Positions 23,671 through 31,325 of a stretch of DNA of 34,692 bases are shown here, in pieces (within the stretch, counting starts at the first letter, position 1; each line of letters begins with the position of its first letter). The notes beneath the pieces were generated by a model. It was given only the letters and a program-made list of their open reading frames with translations, did not search any database and had not been told where the DNA came from. Position numbers and translations under genes: made by a program. Source of the stretch: Acetivibrio cellulolyticus CD2 (GTDB lineage: Bacteria > Bacillota > Clostridia > Acetivibrionales > Acetivibrionaceae); the NCBI RefSeq assembly GCF_000179595.2, contig NZ_JH556659.1, positions 380,224 to 414,915 on the forward strand. The letters run 5' to 3'.

Positions 23671-24051
23671 ATGAAGATTAACAAGAAGTATTTAATTACT
23701 TTCTTAATACTATTTGCTGTGGAAGTTCTTATTGCTCTATTTGTGCATGATAAAATCATCCGGCCGTTTATTGGTGATGTTTTGGTAATAGTTCTGATGT
23801 ATACATTTATCAGGGGAATTACACAAAAAGCGATAAAAGGGCTGCCTATTTACCTTTTCCTTTTTGCTGTCATAGTTGAAGTAACTCAGTATTTTCATCT
23901 TGTAGACATGTTGGGTTTGAGAGATAATAAACTTCTGTCTACGATTATGGGAACTTCTTTTGATATTAGAGATGTTTTATGTTACTTTGCTGGAACAGTT
24001 ATTTTGGTTGCATGGGAGAAGATCGAAAGTAGTAGGGAAAAATCTGCTTGA
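23671..24051 (+). CDS. DUF2809 family small membrane protein
   Basis: The 126-residue protein has about four hydrophobic helices. It matches the DUF2809 pattern: an N-terminal helix, FIRPFIGDVLVIVLMYTFIR-like second segment (here IIRPFIGDVLVIV), FAVIVEVTQYFHLVDMLGL and the C-terminal GTSFDIRDVLCYFAGT. The family is common in Firmicutes and Bacteroidetes and its function is not known. The start is preceded by a GGGGGAAT site, with two TATAAT-like stretches just upstream (23611-23616 and 23631-23636) that lack clear -35 boxes. It follows the uncharacterised operon by 86 bases but may be a separate unit. Confidence 0.8.
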   Translation: MKINKKYLITFLILFAVEVLIALFVHDKIIRPFIGDVLVIVLMYTFIRGITQKAIKGLPIYLFLFAVIVEVTQYFHLVDMLGLRDNKLLSTIMGTSFDIRDVLCYFAGTVILVAWEKIESSREKSA

Positions 24052-24198
24052 GAGTTAAGTTGTATTGACATAAAGAACTTGAGGCTGCAACATAATTAGT
24101 TAATCTGAATACACTATATTAGTAAGGCGTTTAAAGAAAGACATGTACAGATATTTGCCATAAGAAGGCAGATGTAAGTGGACCTTGAGGGCTTTAAG

Positions 24199-25098
24199 AT
24201 GTATGAATTTATGAGGTTATCTAAAATATTTGAGACTTCAGAACGTATTGCGTTTGATGATTCGTCTAGAATAATCTTAATGAGTGATTGCCATAGAGGT
24301 GACGGAAGTTGGGCTGATAGTTTCTGTAAAAATCAAAACCTTTATTATGCTGCCTTAACCTATTATCATAATAGAAATTACATATATATTGAGCTGGGAG
24401 ATGGGGATGAACTTTGGGAAAATAAAGAGCCTGGCGAGATAATGCGCCAGCACAGGGATGTTTTTTCGCTGCTTTCAAAATTTATTATTGAAGACAGGGG
24501 TTATTTTATTTATGGAAACCATGACATAGTAAAGAAAAACAAGGGGTTTGCTGGTGGTAGTGAATATCAGTATTTTGATGAGCGTGATATAAAGAATGTC
24601 TCATTGTTTGAAAATATAAAGTTTCATGAGGGGTTGGTTTTAAAACATAAAGTCACTGGAAAAGAGATTTTTCTGGTGCATGGGCATCAGGTAAATTTTC
24701 TGGACGATAGAATGTGGTGGCTAAACAGATTTTTAGTTAGATATCTTTGGAGACCGCTTGAATTATTAGGAGTAAATGACCCAACCAGTGCAGCAAAAAA
24801 TTATAATAGAAAAGCATTGGTAGAAAACAAATTGATTAATTGGATACAAAGAAAAAATCATATGATTATTGCCGGACACACTCATAGGCCAACGTTTCCC
24901 AAAGTAGGTGAGGTACCTTATTTTAATGATGGCAGTTGTGTACATCCATACGGAATAACGGGAATTGAGATTGAAGATGGGAATATTACTCTTGTCGAAT
25001 GGAGTATTAAGACAAAAAATGACGGGGTATTGTTTGCGGATAGGAGTGAATTGGCAGGACCTGAAAAGCTGAGTGATTACTTTGCCAGAATTGATTAA
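24199..25098 (+). CDS. Metallophosphoesterase
   Basis: This protein of about 299 residues has all five metal-binding motifs of calcineurin-like phosphoesterases: SDCHRGDG, ELGDGDELW, YGNHD, VHGHQ and GHTHRP. The two-metal centre hydrolyses phosphoesters; the substrate is not evident. The order and spacing recall UDP-2,3-diacylglucosamine hydrolases (LpxH-like), but a Firmicute lacks lipid A, so another diphosphate or phosphodiester is more likely. No signal peptide. ATG 24199 has GAGGG 7 bases upstream; GTG 24178 in the same frame would add seven residues. Its neighbours are unrelated, so it is probably monocistronic. Confidence 0.88.
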   Translation: MYEFMRLSKIFETSERIAFDDSSRIILMSDCHRGDGSWADSFCKNQNLYYAALTYYHNRNYIYIELGDGDELWENKEPGEIMRQHRDVFSLLSKFIIEDRGYFIYGNHDIVKKNKGFAGGSEYQYFDERDIKNVSLFENIKFHEGLVLKHKVTGKEIFLVHGHQVNFLDDRMWWLNRFLVRYLWRPLELLGVNDPTSAAKNYNRKALVENKLINWIQRKNHMIIAGHTHRPTFPKVGEVPYFNDGSCVHPYGITGIEIEDGNITLVEWSIKTKNDGVLFADRSELAGPEKLSDYFARID

Positions 25099-25203
25099 TA
25101 GATATTTGCAAGTTGTTATGTTATATTTTCAGCATTCCTTAACATCTACCAGATATAATGCATATGATATTATACAAAAGCTCATTATGAAAGGGGAGCC
25201 GAT

Positions 25204-25917
25204 ATGTATAATATTAATTACAGGGCAGATGTTATACTAGCTTATGCACGGGGTGATGTGAACGGTGATAAAGTGCCTGATAATGTTTATTTAACGGGTA
25301 CAAAAACACCCGACAGTCCGTTTGCTCAAAATATAACACTTGTAATACAAGATGGAAAGACCCATATAACTGCAGCTACACCACTAAAAGAAAATGCAGG
25401 ATATGATCCTTCACTGTTTTTGGGTGACTTTACGGGTGATGGTGTAGAGGATATACTGATTGGTATTGCCTCGGGGGGCAGCGGTGGAACAATGTTTTAC
25501 TATATTTACTCATATATTAGCAATATACTACGATTGCTGTTTGACTTTAATGTATATAACGAGCAGTTTCAATATGATGTTAATTATAAGGATAATTACA
25601 GGGTCGAATTTATCAGCAGATTAAATAAACAGAAATACATTATAGACCTATCCTATAAGGGAGCGGATTATTTAAATGAAATATACGATAGTAACGGCAA
25701 ACTAAAGGAGCCAATTGAGGGGTTTGTAAACCCTATTAGTGGTTTGTATCCGATAGATTTTGATTCAAATGGAGTATATGAATTATTAGCTTATCAAAAA
25801 ATAGCCGGAAGATATAATGCCGATGCCATAGGTTATGTGCAGAATTCTTTAAAATGGAGCAATGGTATATTCACATTGTATAATCAGGATGTTGCTATTT
25901 TTGGATCGCAAGTATAA
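25204..25917 (+). CDS. FG-GAP/VCBS-like calcium-loop protein without signal peptide
   Basis: The 237-residue protein contains three Dx(D/N)xxG-type calcium loops: DVNGDKVPDNV (residues 18-28), DFTGDGVEDIL (74-84) and DFDSNGVYELL (about 186). These loops sit in repeats like FG-GAP/VCBS beta-propeller blades. Unlike most such proteins it has no signal peptide or anchor; similar signal-less proteins occur in spore-forming Bacilli and Clostridia, where they may be spore coat or cytosolic. The start follows AAAGGGGAGC. CATATGATA at 25161-25169, with AC 17 bases before it, fits a sigma-K -10/-35 pair, which would suit a spore-coat role; the match has little information and is only suggestive. Confidence 0.75.
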   Translation: MYNINYRADVILAYARGDVNGDKVPDNVYLTGTKTPDSPFAQNITLVIQDGKTHITAATPLKENAGYDPSLFLGDFTGDGVEDILIGIASGGSGGTMFYYIYSYISNILRLLFDFNVYNEQFQYDVNYKDNYRVEFISRLNKQKYIIDLSYKGADYLNEIYDSNGKLKEPIEGFVNPISGLYPIDFDSNGVYELLAYQKIAGRYNADAIGYVQNSLKWSNGIFTLYNQDVAIFGSQV

Positions 25918-26023
25918 GTATATAATTTGTTTTTACATAAACTTAATATCTTTTCTTCTTCCCTTGTATGCAAGAGCTAAGGCTATAACAGCACCACATT
26001 TATGAAACATAGAGAATTGCAAT

Positions 26024-26065
26024 AAAAAACAGCTGCCCCTTTTTGAAGGAGTGGCTGCTTTTTTA
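26024..26065 (-). terminator. Terminator after hppA
   Basis: AGCAGCC pairs with GGCAGCT (one mismatch), with inner CCTT/AAGG, and the stem runs into six Ts on the minus strand. The mirrored A-run on the plus strand means it can serve the convergent gene at 25204-25917 too. Confidence 0.8.
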
Positions 26066-26095
26066 TAAAGTTCAGTTTTCCTTAAAAAGTAATAT

Positions 26096-28183
26096 CTAGA
26101 AGATAGAGTACAGAAGGAACAATGTTGACAGAAGAGAAGAAACCAGTGATACAACTGTAATTTGCGTGTTGAGAGAAGGTCCGGCAGTATCCTTGAAAGG
26201 ATCACCGACTGTATCTCCAACGACAGCAGCTTTATGAGCTGGTGAACCTTTACCGCCGCAGTTGCCGGCTTCAACATACTTTTTGGAATTATCCCAGAGT
26301 CCGCCTGCATTAGACATCAGTAAAGCAAGTAAAAGACCTGATGCAATGTTACCGGTAAGGAAACCGCCAATAGCTGAAACACCACCAATAAAGCCAACTA
26401 CTATAGTCGAGAGGATAGCAATAACTCCTGCCGGTATAAGCTCTTGAAGAGAACCGGTAGTTGCAATGTCTATACATTTGTCATAGTCGGGTTTGACATC
26501 CTTTTTTCCTTCTTTTAGGCCAGGAATTGTTTCCCACTGGCGATGGATTTCAGCAACCATTCTCTGCGCATTTTTGTTTACACCCAGCATTAGCATGGCT
26601 GAGAATACTGCAGGAATTGAAATACCGATAATAAGTCCGAAGAATACCGTTGGATTCATAATATCGAAGTTGGCAACGCCTTGGATACCTAATTCCTTTG
26701 CGGCAGTATTTACTTCACTCATGAATGCACCTAAAAGTGCGATAACTGTGAGACCTGCTGCACTGATTGCAAAGCCCTTTGTAACGGCTTTAACGGTGTT
26801 GCCGGCCGAATCCAAGTCGTCAGTGATAGCAATAACCTTTTCTCCTAACCCACCCATTTCTGCAAGACCTCGAGCATTGTCAACAATAGGCCCGTAAGCA
26901 TCGTTTGATATGATCATTCCAACTATGGAAAGCATACCGAGTGCCGACATTGAAATACCAAACATACCATAGCCTGTGCCTAATGGATCACAAATATTAT
27001 ATGCCAGCAAAGCAGTAACTGCTATACCCACTAATGAGGGAAGCGCACTTAATAAACCATAAGAAAAACCTGAAAGTATAGTAAACGCAGGGCCTGATTT
27101 GGAAGCATCGGCAACTGCATGAACAATTGGCTTGGTGTCATTTGTGAAATAGTCTGAAGTAATACCAATTATAGTACCAACTATAAGTCCAATGGCCGTA
27201 GCGCCCCAAATACGCCATTCAAGGCCAAATAAGTATGTAGCTAAAGCTGTTAACACAGCGTATATACCTGTGGTTACATAAGTTGAACTATTAAGAGCTC
27301 TGCTTGGATCACCTTTTTCCCCAATACGGGCTGTAGCAACACCTATGATTGAAGATAAAAGACCAATAGCTGCATAGACGAAAACCATAATGACGTTTTT
27401 TCCTGTCAGTCCGCCTAATGTAGTAGCCATAACTAACGCAGCGGACATTGAAGCAACATTAGAGTCAAATAGGTCTGCACCCATTCCTGCAACGTCACCA
27501 ACGTTATCACCAACATTATCGGCAATAACTGCAGGATTTCTTGGGTCGTCTTCTTCCATGCCGAGTTCTACCTTACCTACCAGGTCGGCACTTATATCGG
27601 CAGTCTTTGTAAAAATACCGCCACCTGCTTTAGCAAATAGTGCCAAAGAACTCGCACCAAAACTAAAACCGAGAACGGCACTGGCATCACCTATAAGCAT
27701 TAATACAAGAGTAACACCAAGAAGACTGCTGCCGACAACAGCCATACCCATTACTGCGCCGCCACGGAAACCTGCCATAAAAGATGGTTTAACGCCCTTG
27801 GTAGCAGCTTCTGCAGCTTTAATGTTTGCGATTGTGGCAACTTGAATACCAATTTTTCCTGCAAGAGCCGATAAAACTGTACCGAAAATATATGAAATAG
27901 CCATAAAAACATTTTCGGATATATTACCTGTAGTCCAAATTGGTTTTGGCAGTAAAATCAGAATCAATATAGCTGCAATTCCTGTGAAACGTGCCAAAAT
28001 AAGGTATTCACGCTTTAAAAATGTATTTGCCCCTTGCTGGATATATTTGCCGATTTCAGCAATGCGGGCATTAGATGAAGGTTGTGATTTTACCCATTTG
28101 TACAGCCAGGCTGCAACACCAAGAGATAGGACGGAGATTACAATTGATACGATTTGAACCGCTTGAGTAGAGATGTCAAACAT
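26096..28183 (-). CDS. hppA: Membrane-bound proton-translocating pyrophosphatase
   Basis: The 695-residue integral membrane protein (about 16 helices) hydrolyses pyrophosphate to pump ions out of the cell. Family motifs are the substrate-site segment ADLVGKVELGMEEDDPRNPAVIADNVGDNVGD, the second acidic site SNDAYGPIVDNARGLAEM, and the C-terminal DTVGDPFKDTAGPSLN. The position that decides potassium dependence reads GNTVKAVTKG, with Lys where K+-dependent enzymes have Ala, so a K+-independent, proton-pumping type is predicted. Na+ pumps are of the K+-dependent class. Start ATG 28183 has an ideal AAGGAGG upstream. Glycolytic clostridia often use pyrophosphate, so recovering its energy as a proton gradient makes sense. 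It stands alone between its own promoter and terminator. Confidence 0.95.
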   Translation of the reverse strand: MFDISTQAVQIVSIVISVLSLGVAAWLYKWVKSQPSSNARIAEIGKYIQQGANTFLKREYLILARFTGIAAILILILLPKPIWTTGNISENVFMAISYIFGTVLSALAGKIGIQVATIANIKAAEAATKGVKPSFMAGFRGGAVMGMAVVGSSLLGVTLVLMLIGDASAVLGFSFGASSLALFAKAGGGIFTKTADISADLVGKVELGMEEDDPRNPAVIADNVGDNVGDVAGMGADLFDSNVASMSAALVMATTLGGLTGKNVIMVFVYAAIGLLSSIIGVATARIGEKGDPSRALNSSTYVTTGIYAVLTALATYLFGLEWRIWGATAIGLIVGTIIGITSDYFTNDTKPIVHAVADASKSGPAFTILSGFSYGLLSALPSLVGIAVTALLAYNICDPLGTGYGMFGISMSALGMLSIVGMIISNDAYGPIVDNARGLAEMGGLGEKVIAITDDLDSAGNTVKAVTKGFAISAAGLTVIALLGAFMSEVNTAAKELGIQGVANFDIMNPTVFFGLIIGISIPAVFSAMLMLGVNKNAQRMVAEIHRQWETIPGLKEGKKDVKPDYDKCIDIATTGSLQELIPAGVIAILSTIVVGFIGGVSAIGGFLTGNIASGLLLALLMSNAGGLWDNSKKYVEAGNCGGKGSPAHKAAVVGDTVGDPFKDTAGPSLNTQITVVSLVSSLLSTLFLLYSIF

Positions 28184-28220
28184 ACAAGTCGACCTCCTTG
28201 AAAATTATGTATTTTATATT

Positions 28221-28249
28221 ATTTTATAACAATGCAAAATATTTATCAA
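28221..28249 (-). promoter_or_regulatory. Sigma-A promoter for hppA
   Basis: On the minus strand TTGATA (28249-28244), a 17-base spacer and TAAAAT (28226-28221), leaving a short leader of about 30 bases before the start codon. Confidence 0.55.
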
Positions 28250-28426
28250 ATATATAGATTTAACTATAGTGTTCGTTATATAGTTACTATATTTATAACT
28301 TCTACAATAATTTTGCACATACGTTAATATTTTATTCAATAAGGTTTTGATTGATTACTTAATGTGTATCGGCTAAAGAAACTAAATGTTAAAGGAATTT
28401 TACCGTAGTTTTGCATTTTACTCATA

Positions 28427-28455
28427 TTGACAATAAAAATTGGCGGTGCTATAAT
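28427..28455 (+). promoter_or_regulatory. Consensus sigma-A promoter of trpBA
   Basis: TTGACA (28427-28432), a 17-base spacer and TATAAT (28450-28455): both boxes match the consensus fully. The start is near 28462, at the head of the T-box leader. Confidence 0.9.
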
Positions 28456-28461
28456 TTAGGT

Positions 28462-28732
28462 AATATATTAAACCTGTGATCAAGAAGAGTAAGAATAGTT
28501 ACTTGTATAAGAGAGCCACTAGATGCTGAAAATGTGGTTACAAAGATTATTCTGAATGGACTTGTGAGGGAAGCCCCGAATTTATAAATAGTAGGCGCTT
28601 ACGGGAATCCTGCCCGTTATCATAAGGGTGTATATGTTAGTATACAGATTGAGTGGACGATTTATCGTCAATTTGGGTGGTACCGCAGAAGTTAAGTCTT
28701 TTGTCCCTAGTATAGGGATGAAGGCTTTTTTT
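28462..28732 (+). ncRNA. T-box riboswitch (tryptophan specificity) with terminator
   Basis: The leader carries the hallmark T-box sequence GGGTGGTACCGC at 28675-28686, which pairs with the acceptor end of uncharged tRNA. About 130 bases upstream a likely specifier segment reads CTGAATGGACTTG, placing a UGG (Trp) codon in the loop on the 3' side of Stem I; this fits the trp genes downstream. A GA-motif-like AGAGAG is present at 28510-28515. The element ends in a terminator (28694-28732): GTCCC/GGGA stem extended by AAGTCTT/AAGGCTT, then seven Ts. Uncharged tRNA-Trp should switch it to readthrough. Stem boundaries were judged by eye. Confidence 0.93.
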
Positions 28733-28740
28733 AATGTTCT

Positions 28741-28775
28741 AAAATCGAGTGAGGCTAAATGCCTTCAAGATTTTT
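28741..28775 (+). repeat. Intergenic hairpin repeat, copy 2
   Basis: AAAATC/GATTTT outer arms and GAGGC/GCCTT inner arms around TAAAT. The GCTAAATG core matches hairpin 2 of the repeat at 12813-12843. It lies between the T-box terminator and trpB. Confidence 0.5.
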
Positions 28776-28853
28776 ATTTTTAAAGAATTGTCGACAAATG
28801 CTTTGAAGAGTAAGTGATTTGATTAGTAGTATATGAAAGTGAGGAGGATGAAC

Positions 28854-30038
28854 ATGTCAAGAGGAAGATTTGGAATACATGGCGGTCAATACATTCCAGA
28901 GACATTGATGAATGCTGTAATAGAGCTGGAAGAGGCTTATAACCGATTTAAAAATGACCCTGAATTTGTAGCAGAGTTAAATGAACTGCTGAACAATTAT
29001 GCAGGGCGTCCATCATTGCTTTATTACGCAGAGAAAATGACTAAAGACTTGGGCGGTGCAAAGATTTATCTTAAAAGAGAGGACTTGAATCACACAGGTT
29101 CACACAAAATCAACAACGTATTAGGCCAGGTACTTCTTGCAAAACGTATGGGTAAAACACGCGTTATTGCGGAGACCGGTGCAGGTCAACATGGTGTTGC
29201 TACTGCTACAGCTGCAGCTCTGATGGGATTGGAATGCGAGATATTTATGGGTAAGGAAGACACTGAACGTCAGGCGTTAAATGTTTTCCGTATGGAACTT
29301 CTAGGTGCAAAAGTACATGCAGTTACAAGTGGTACTCAAACGTTGAAGGATGCAGTGAATGAGACAATGCGTGAGTGGACGCAGCGCATTACTGACACCC
29401 ATTATGTGCTTGGTTCTGTAATGGGACCTCACCCGTTTCCGACAATTGTACGTGATTTCCAAAGTATAATCGGACGTGAAGTAAAACAGCAGATGTTAGT
29501 CAAGGAAGGAAGACTGCCTGATGCAGTATTGGCTTGTGTGGGTGGCGGCAGTAATGCGATGGGATTGTTTTATGATTTTATAGGAGATAAAAGCGTCCGG
29601 CTAATTGGATGTGAAGCAGCTGGACGCGGTGCTGATACCGACAAGACTGCAGCAACAATTACAACAGGTACAGTGGGTATTTTCCATGGTATGAAGTCCT
29701 ATTTCTGTCAGGACGAGTACGGTCAGATTGCACCGGTTTATTCTATTTCAGCCGGACTTGATTACCCGGGTGTAGGTCCTGAACATGCCAACCTGCATGA
29801 TATTGGCAGGGCTGAATATGTTCCGGTTACGGATGATGAAGCAGTGGCGGCCTTTGAATATCTTTCACGCTGTGAGGGAATTATTCCGGCAATAGAGAGT
29901 TCACATGCCGTTGCACATGCAAGAAAAATTGCACCTGCTATGGGTAAAGATCAAATTATTGTAATCTGTCTGTCAGGAAGAGGAGATAAAGACGTTGCGG
30001 CTATAGCACGTTACAGGGGGGTGCAAATATATGAATAA
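28854..30038 (+). CDS. trpB: Tryptophan synthase beta subunit
   Basis: This 394-residue PLP enzyme joins indole with serine to give tryptophan. It has the PLP-lysine segment HTGSHKINN (Lys 85), [13 protein letters not shown] with the catalytic glutamate (107), GGGSNAMG as the cofactor-phosphate loop, and CLSGRGDKD near the end. It is of the TrpB1 type, which pairs with TrpA. ATG 28854 is chosen for GAGGAGG (28841-28847) at 6-base spacing; two upstream in-frame ATGs add only seven residues. It is controlled by the Trp T-box and overlaps trpA by 8 bases. The other trp biosynthesis genes are not next to it in this window. Confidence 0.97.
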   Translation: MSRGRFGIHGGQYIPETLMNAVIELEEAYNRFKNDPEFVAELNELLNNYAGRPSLLYYAEKMTKDLGGAKIYLKREDLNHTGSHKINNVLGQVLLAKRMGKTRVIAETGAGQHGVATATAAALMGLECEIFMGKEDTERQALNVFRMELLGAKVHAVTSGTQTLKDAVNETMREWTQRITDTHYVLGSVMGPHPFPTIVRDFQSIIGREVKQQMLVKEGRLPDAVLACVGGGSNAMGLFYDFIGDKSVRLIGCEAAGRGADTDKTAATITTGTVGIFHGMKSYFCQDEYGQIAPVYSISAGLDYPGVGPEHANLHDIGRAEYVPVTDDEAVAAFEYLSRCEGIIPAIESSHAVAHARKIAPAMGKDQIIVICLSGRGDKDVAAIARYRGVQIYE

Positions 30039-30801
30039 GCTAGAACAGGCTTTTAACCACGGCAAAGCTTTTATTCCATTTGTTACGGCAGGAGATCCGT
30101 CACTCGAAATAACTGAACAGTTGGTGCTTAAGATGGCTGAGGCTGGTGCCGATTTGATAGAAATAGGTATACCGTTTTCTGATCCGGTCGCAGAAGGACC
30201 GATAATTCAGGAGGCAGATTACCGTGCACTTGAAGCTGGAACAACCACCGATAAAATATTTGACATGATGAGAAATATACGTAAAGTATGCAATATACCA
30301 ATAGCTTTTATGACCTATGTGAATCCAATCTTTACTTATGGTACTGAAAAATTCATGAAAAATTGTCAAGAGGTTGGGGTTGATGCAGTTATTGTACCGG
30401 ATGTTCCATATGACGAAAGGGATGAGCTTATTCCTTTTTGCTCAAAATACAATGTTACTTTTATATCCATGATTGCGCCAACATCCAATGACCGCATACG
30501 CATGATAGCTAGTGAAGCGGAAGGTTTCCTTTACTGTGTTTCGTCTATGGGAGTGACTGGTGTGAGGAAAGATGTTGGAAGTAATGTTGGGGAAATGATA
30601 AAACTTGCAAAAGAAGTAAAAGACATACCATGTGCAATTGGTTTTGGTATATCAACACCTGAACAGGCAGCTGCAATGAGCAAAATTTATGATGGTGTAA
30701 TTGTTGGAAGCGCAATTGTAAAGATTATTGCACAGTATGGAACGAATTGTATACCTCATGTGGTTGAATATGTGAAGAGTATGAAAAATGCAATCAAGTA
30801 G
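30031..30801 (+). CDS. trpA: Tryptophan synthase alpha subunit
   Basis: The 256-residue TIM-barrel protein splits indole-3-glycerol phosphate to indole and glyceraldehyde-3-phosphate and passes indole to TrpB through a tunnel. It begins [13 protein letters not shown]; the first catalytic glutamate is Glu 44 in [11 protein letters not shown]. The residue equivalent to E. coli Asp60 is Glu 55 ([11 protein letters not shown]), a conservative but noteworthy change at a catalytic position. The phosphate-binding loops GVTGVR, GFGIS and VVGSAIV are intact. The start overlaps the trpB stop, so translation is coupled. A hairpin follows at 30867. Confidence 0.97.
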   Translation: MNKLEQAFNHGKAFIPFVTAGDPSLEITEQLVLKMAEAGADLIEIGIPFSDPVAEGPIIQEADYRALEAGTTTDKIFDMMRNIRKVCNIPIAFMTYVNPIFTYGTEKFMKNCQEVGVDAVIVPDVPYDERDELIPFCSKYNVTFISMIAPTSNDRIRMIASEAEGFLYCVSSMGVTGVRKDVGSNVGEMIKLAKEVKDIPCAIGFGISTPEQAAAMSKIYDGVIVGSAIVKIIAQYGTNCIPHVVEYVKSMKNAIK

Positions 30802-31084
30802 AGGCTCTTAAATAGATCAAGTCCTAGGTAGGATGAGATGTAGAGCAAGTAAAACGGATATCAAATGCAAGTCACCTGATGAAGGTGACTTGCTTATGGG
30901 ACGGGATTCTGATGCAATAGCAAAGAACTTTAATGCAGCAACGATACCTTTAATTTAAGGTCGTTTGCTTTGAAAAATCCTAGGCGTATTTGTAGAAGGC
31001 TGCGGAATATATGGAAATATCAAGGTAGCGAAAGAGCGAAGGATTAAAGATTATATAAAAGCTGATATGGTTTGTCAGTTATTC
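30802..31084 (+). other. Intergenic stretch after trpA with one hairpin
   Basis: No coding region is recognised. GCAAGTCACCT (30867-30877) pairs perfectly with AGGTGACTTGC (30883-30893) around a five-base loop, but no T-run follows; it may stop transcription weakly or protect the trpA mRNA end. Nothing else supported between 30894 and the promoter at 31085. Confidence 0.5.
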
Positions 31085-31114
31085 TTGACAGCTTAGAATG
31101 ATATATAATATATT
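31085..31114 (+). promoter_or_regulatory. Sigma-A promoter before the 33-codon small gene
   Basis: TTGACA (31085-31090), an 18-base spacer and TATATT (31109-31114). The predicted start near 31121 is about 35 bases before the small gene. Confidence 0.6.
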
Positions 31115-31155
31115 ATGTTATAATAAAGTGAAGTAAATTTGGGGGTGATAGTGGA

Positions 31156-31257
31156 ATGGATGATATTCCGGAAGATATACGATGTAGTAGGGCGCTATGT
31201 AGATCATTATTAAAAGTAAAAAATCGGTTAAAAGCTAATTTTTACAGAAGGCCTTAA
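31156..31257 (+). CDS. Small protein of 33 residues, unknown
   Basis: ATG at 31156 is preceded by GGGGGTGATA, an almost full match to the ribosome's anti-Shine-Dalgarno, at 5-base spacing, with a near-consensus promoter 41 bases upstream. The peptide begins MDDIPEDIRC, contains CSRALC, and ends with a basic ANFYRRP. Acidic start and basic Cys-containing centre give it a helix-like, amphipathic look. I do not recognise it. A T-run-ended hairpin follows, so it seems a free-standing unit, although a role as a leader peptide for the CorC-type gene downstream is possible. Confidence 0.55.
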   Translation: MDDIPEDIRCSRALCRSLLKVKNRLKANFYRRP

Positions 31258-31291
31258 AATCCTGGAATATAGGGGAATTATGCCTTTTTTT
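31248..31291 (+). terminator. Possible terminator after the small gene
   Basis: AGGC/GCCT outer pairing and a weak AATCCT/AGGGGAATT inner pairing, then seven to eight Ts (31284-31291). The stem is imperfect. Confidence 0.4.
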
Positions 31292-31325
31292 ATTTGTAAC
31301 ATTAATTAATGGAGGATGAAAAAAT

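Noticed and set aside
24065-24096. TTGACA followed by CATAAT before the metallophosphoesterase gene
   Set aside because: The spacer is 20 bases, too long for a good sigma-A promoter.
27390-27845. 151-codon plus-strand ORF inside hppA
   Set aside because: Antisense shadow of the pyrophosphatase gene; Pro/Ala/Ser-rich with no recognisable domain.
28788-28797. TTGTCGACAA, close to a Spo0A box
   Set aside because: One mismatch to the TGTCGAA core and far from any plausible promoter position; a perfect palindrome of this length occurs by chance.
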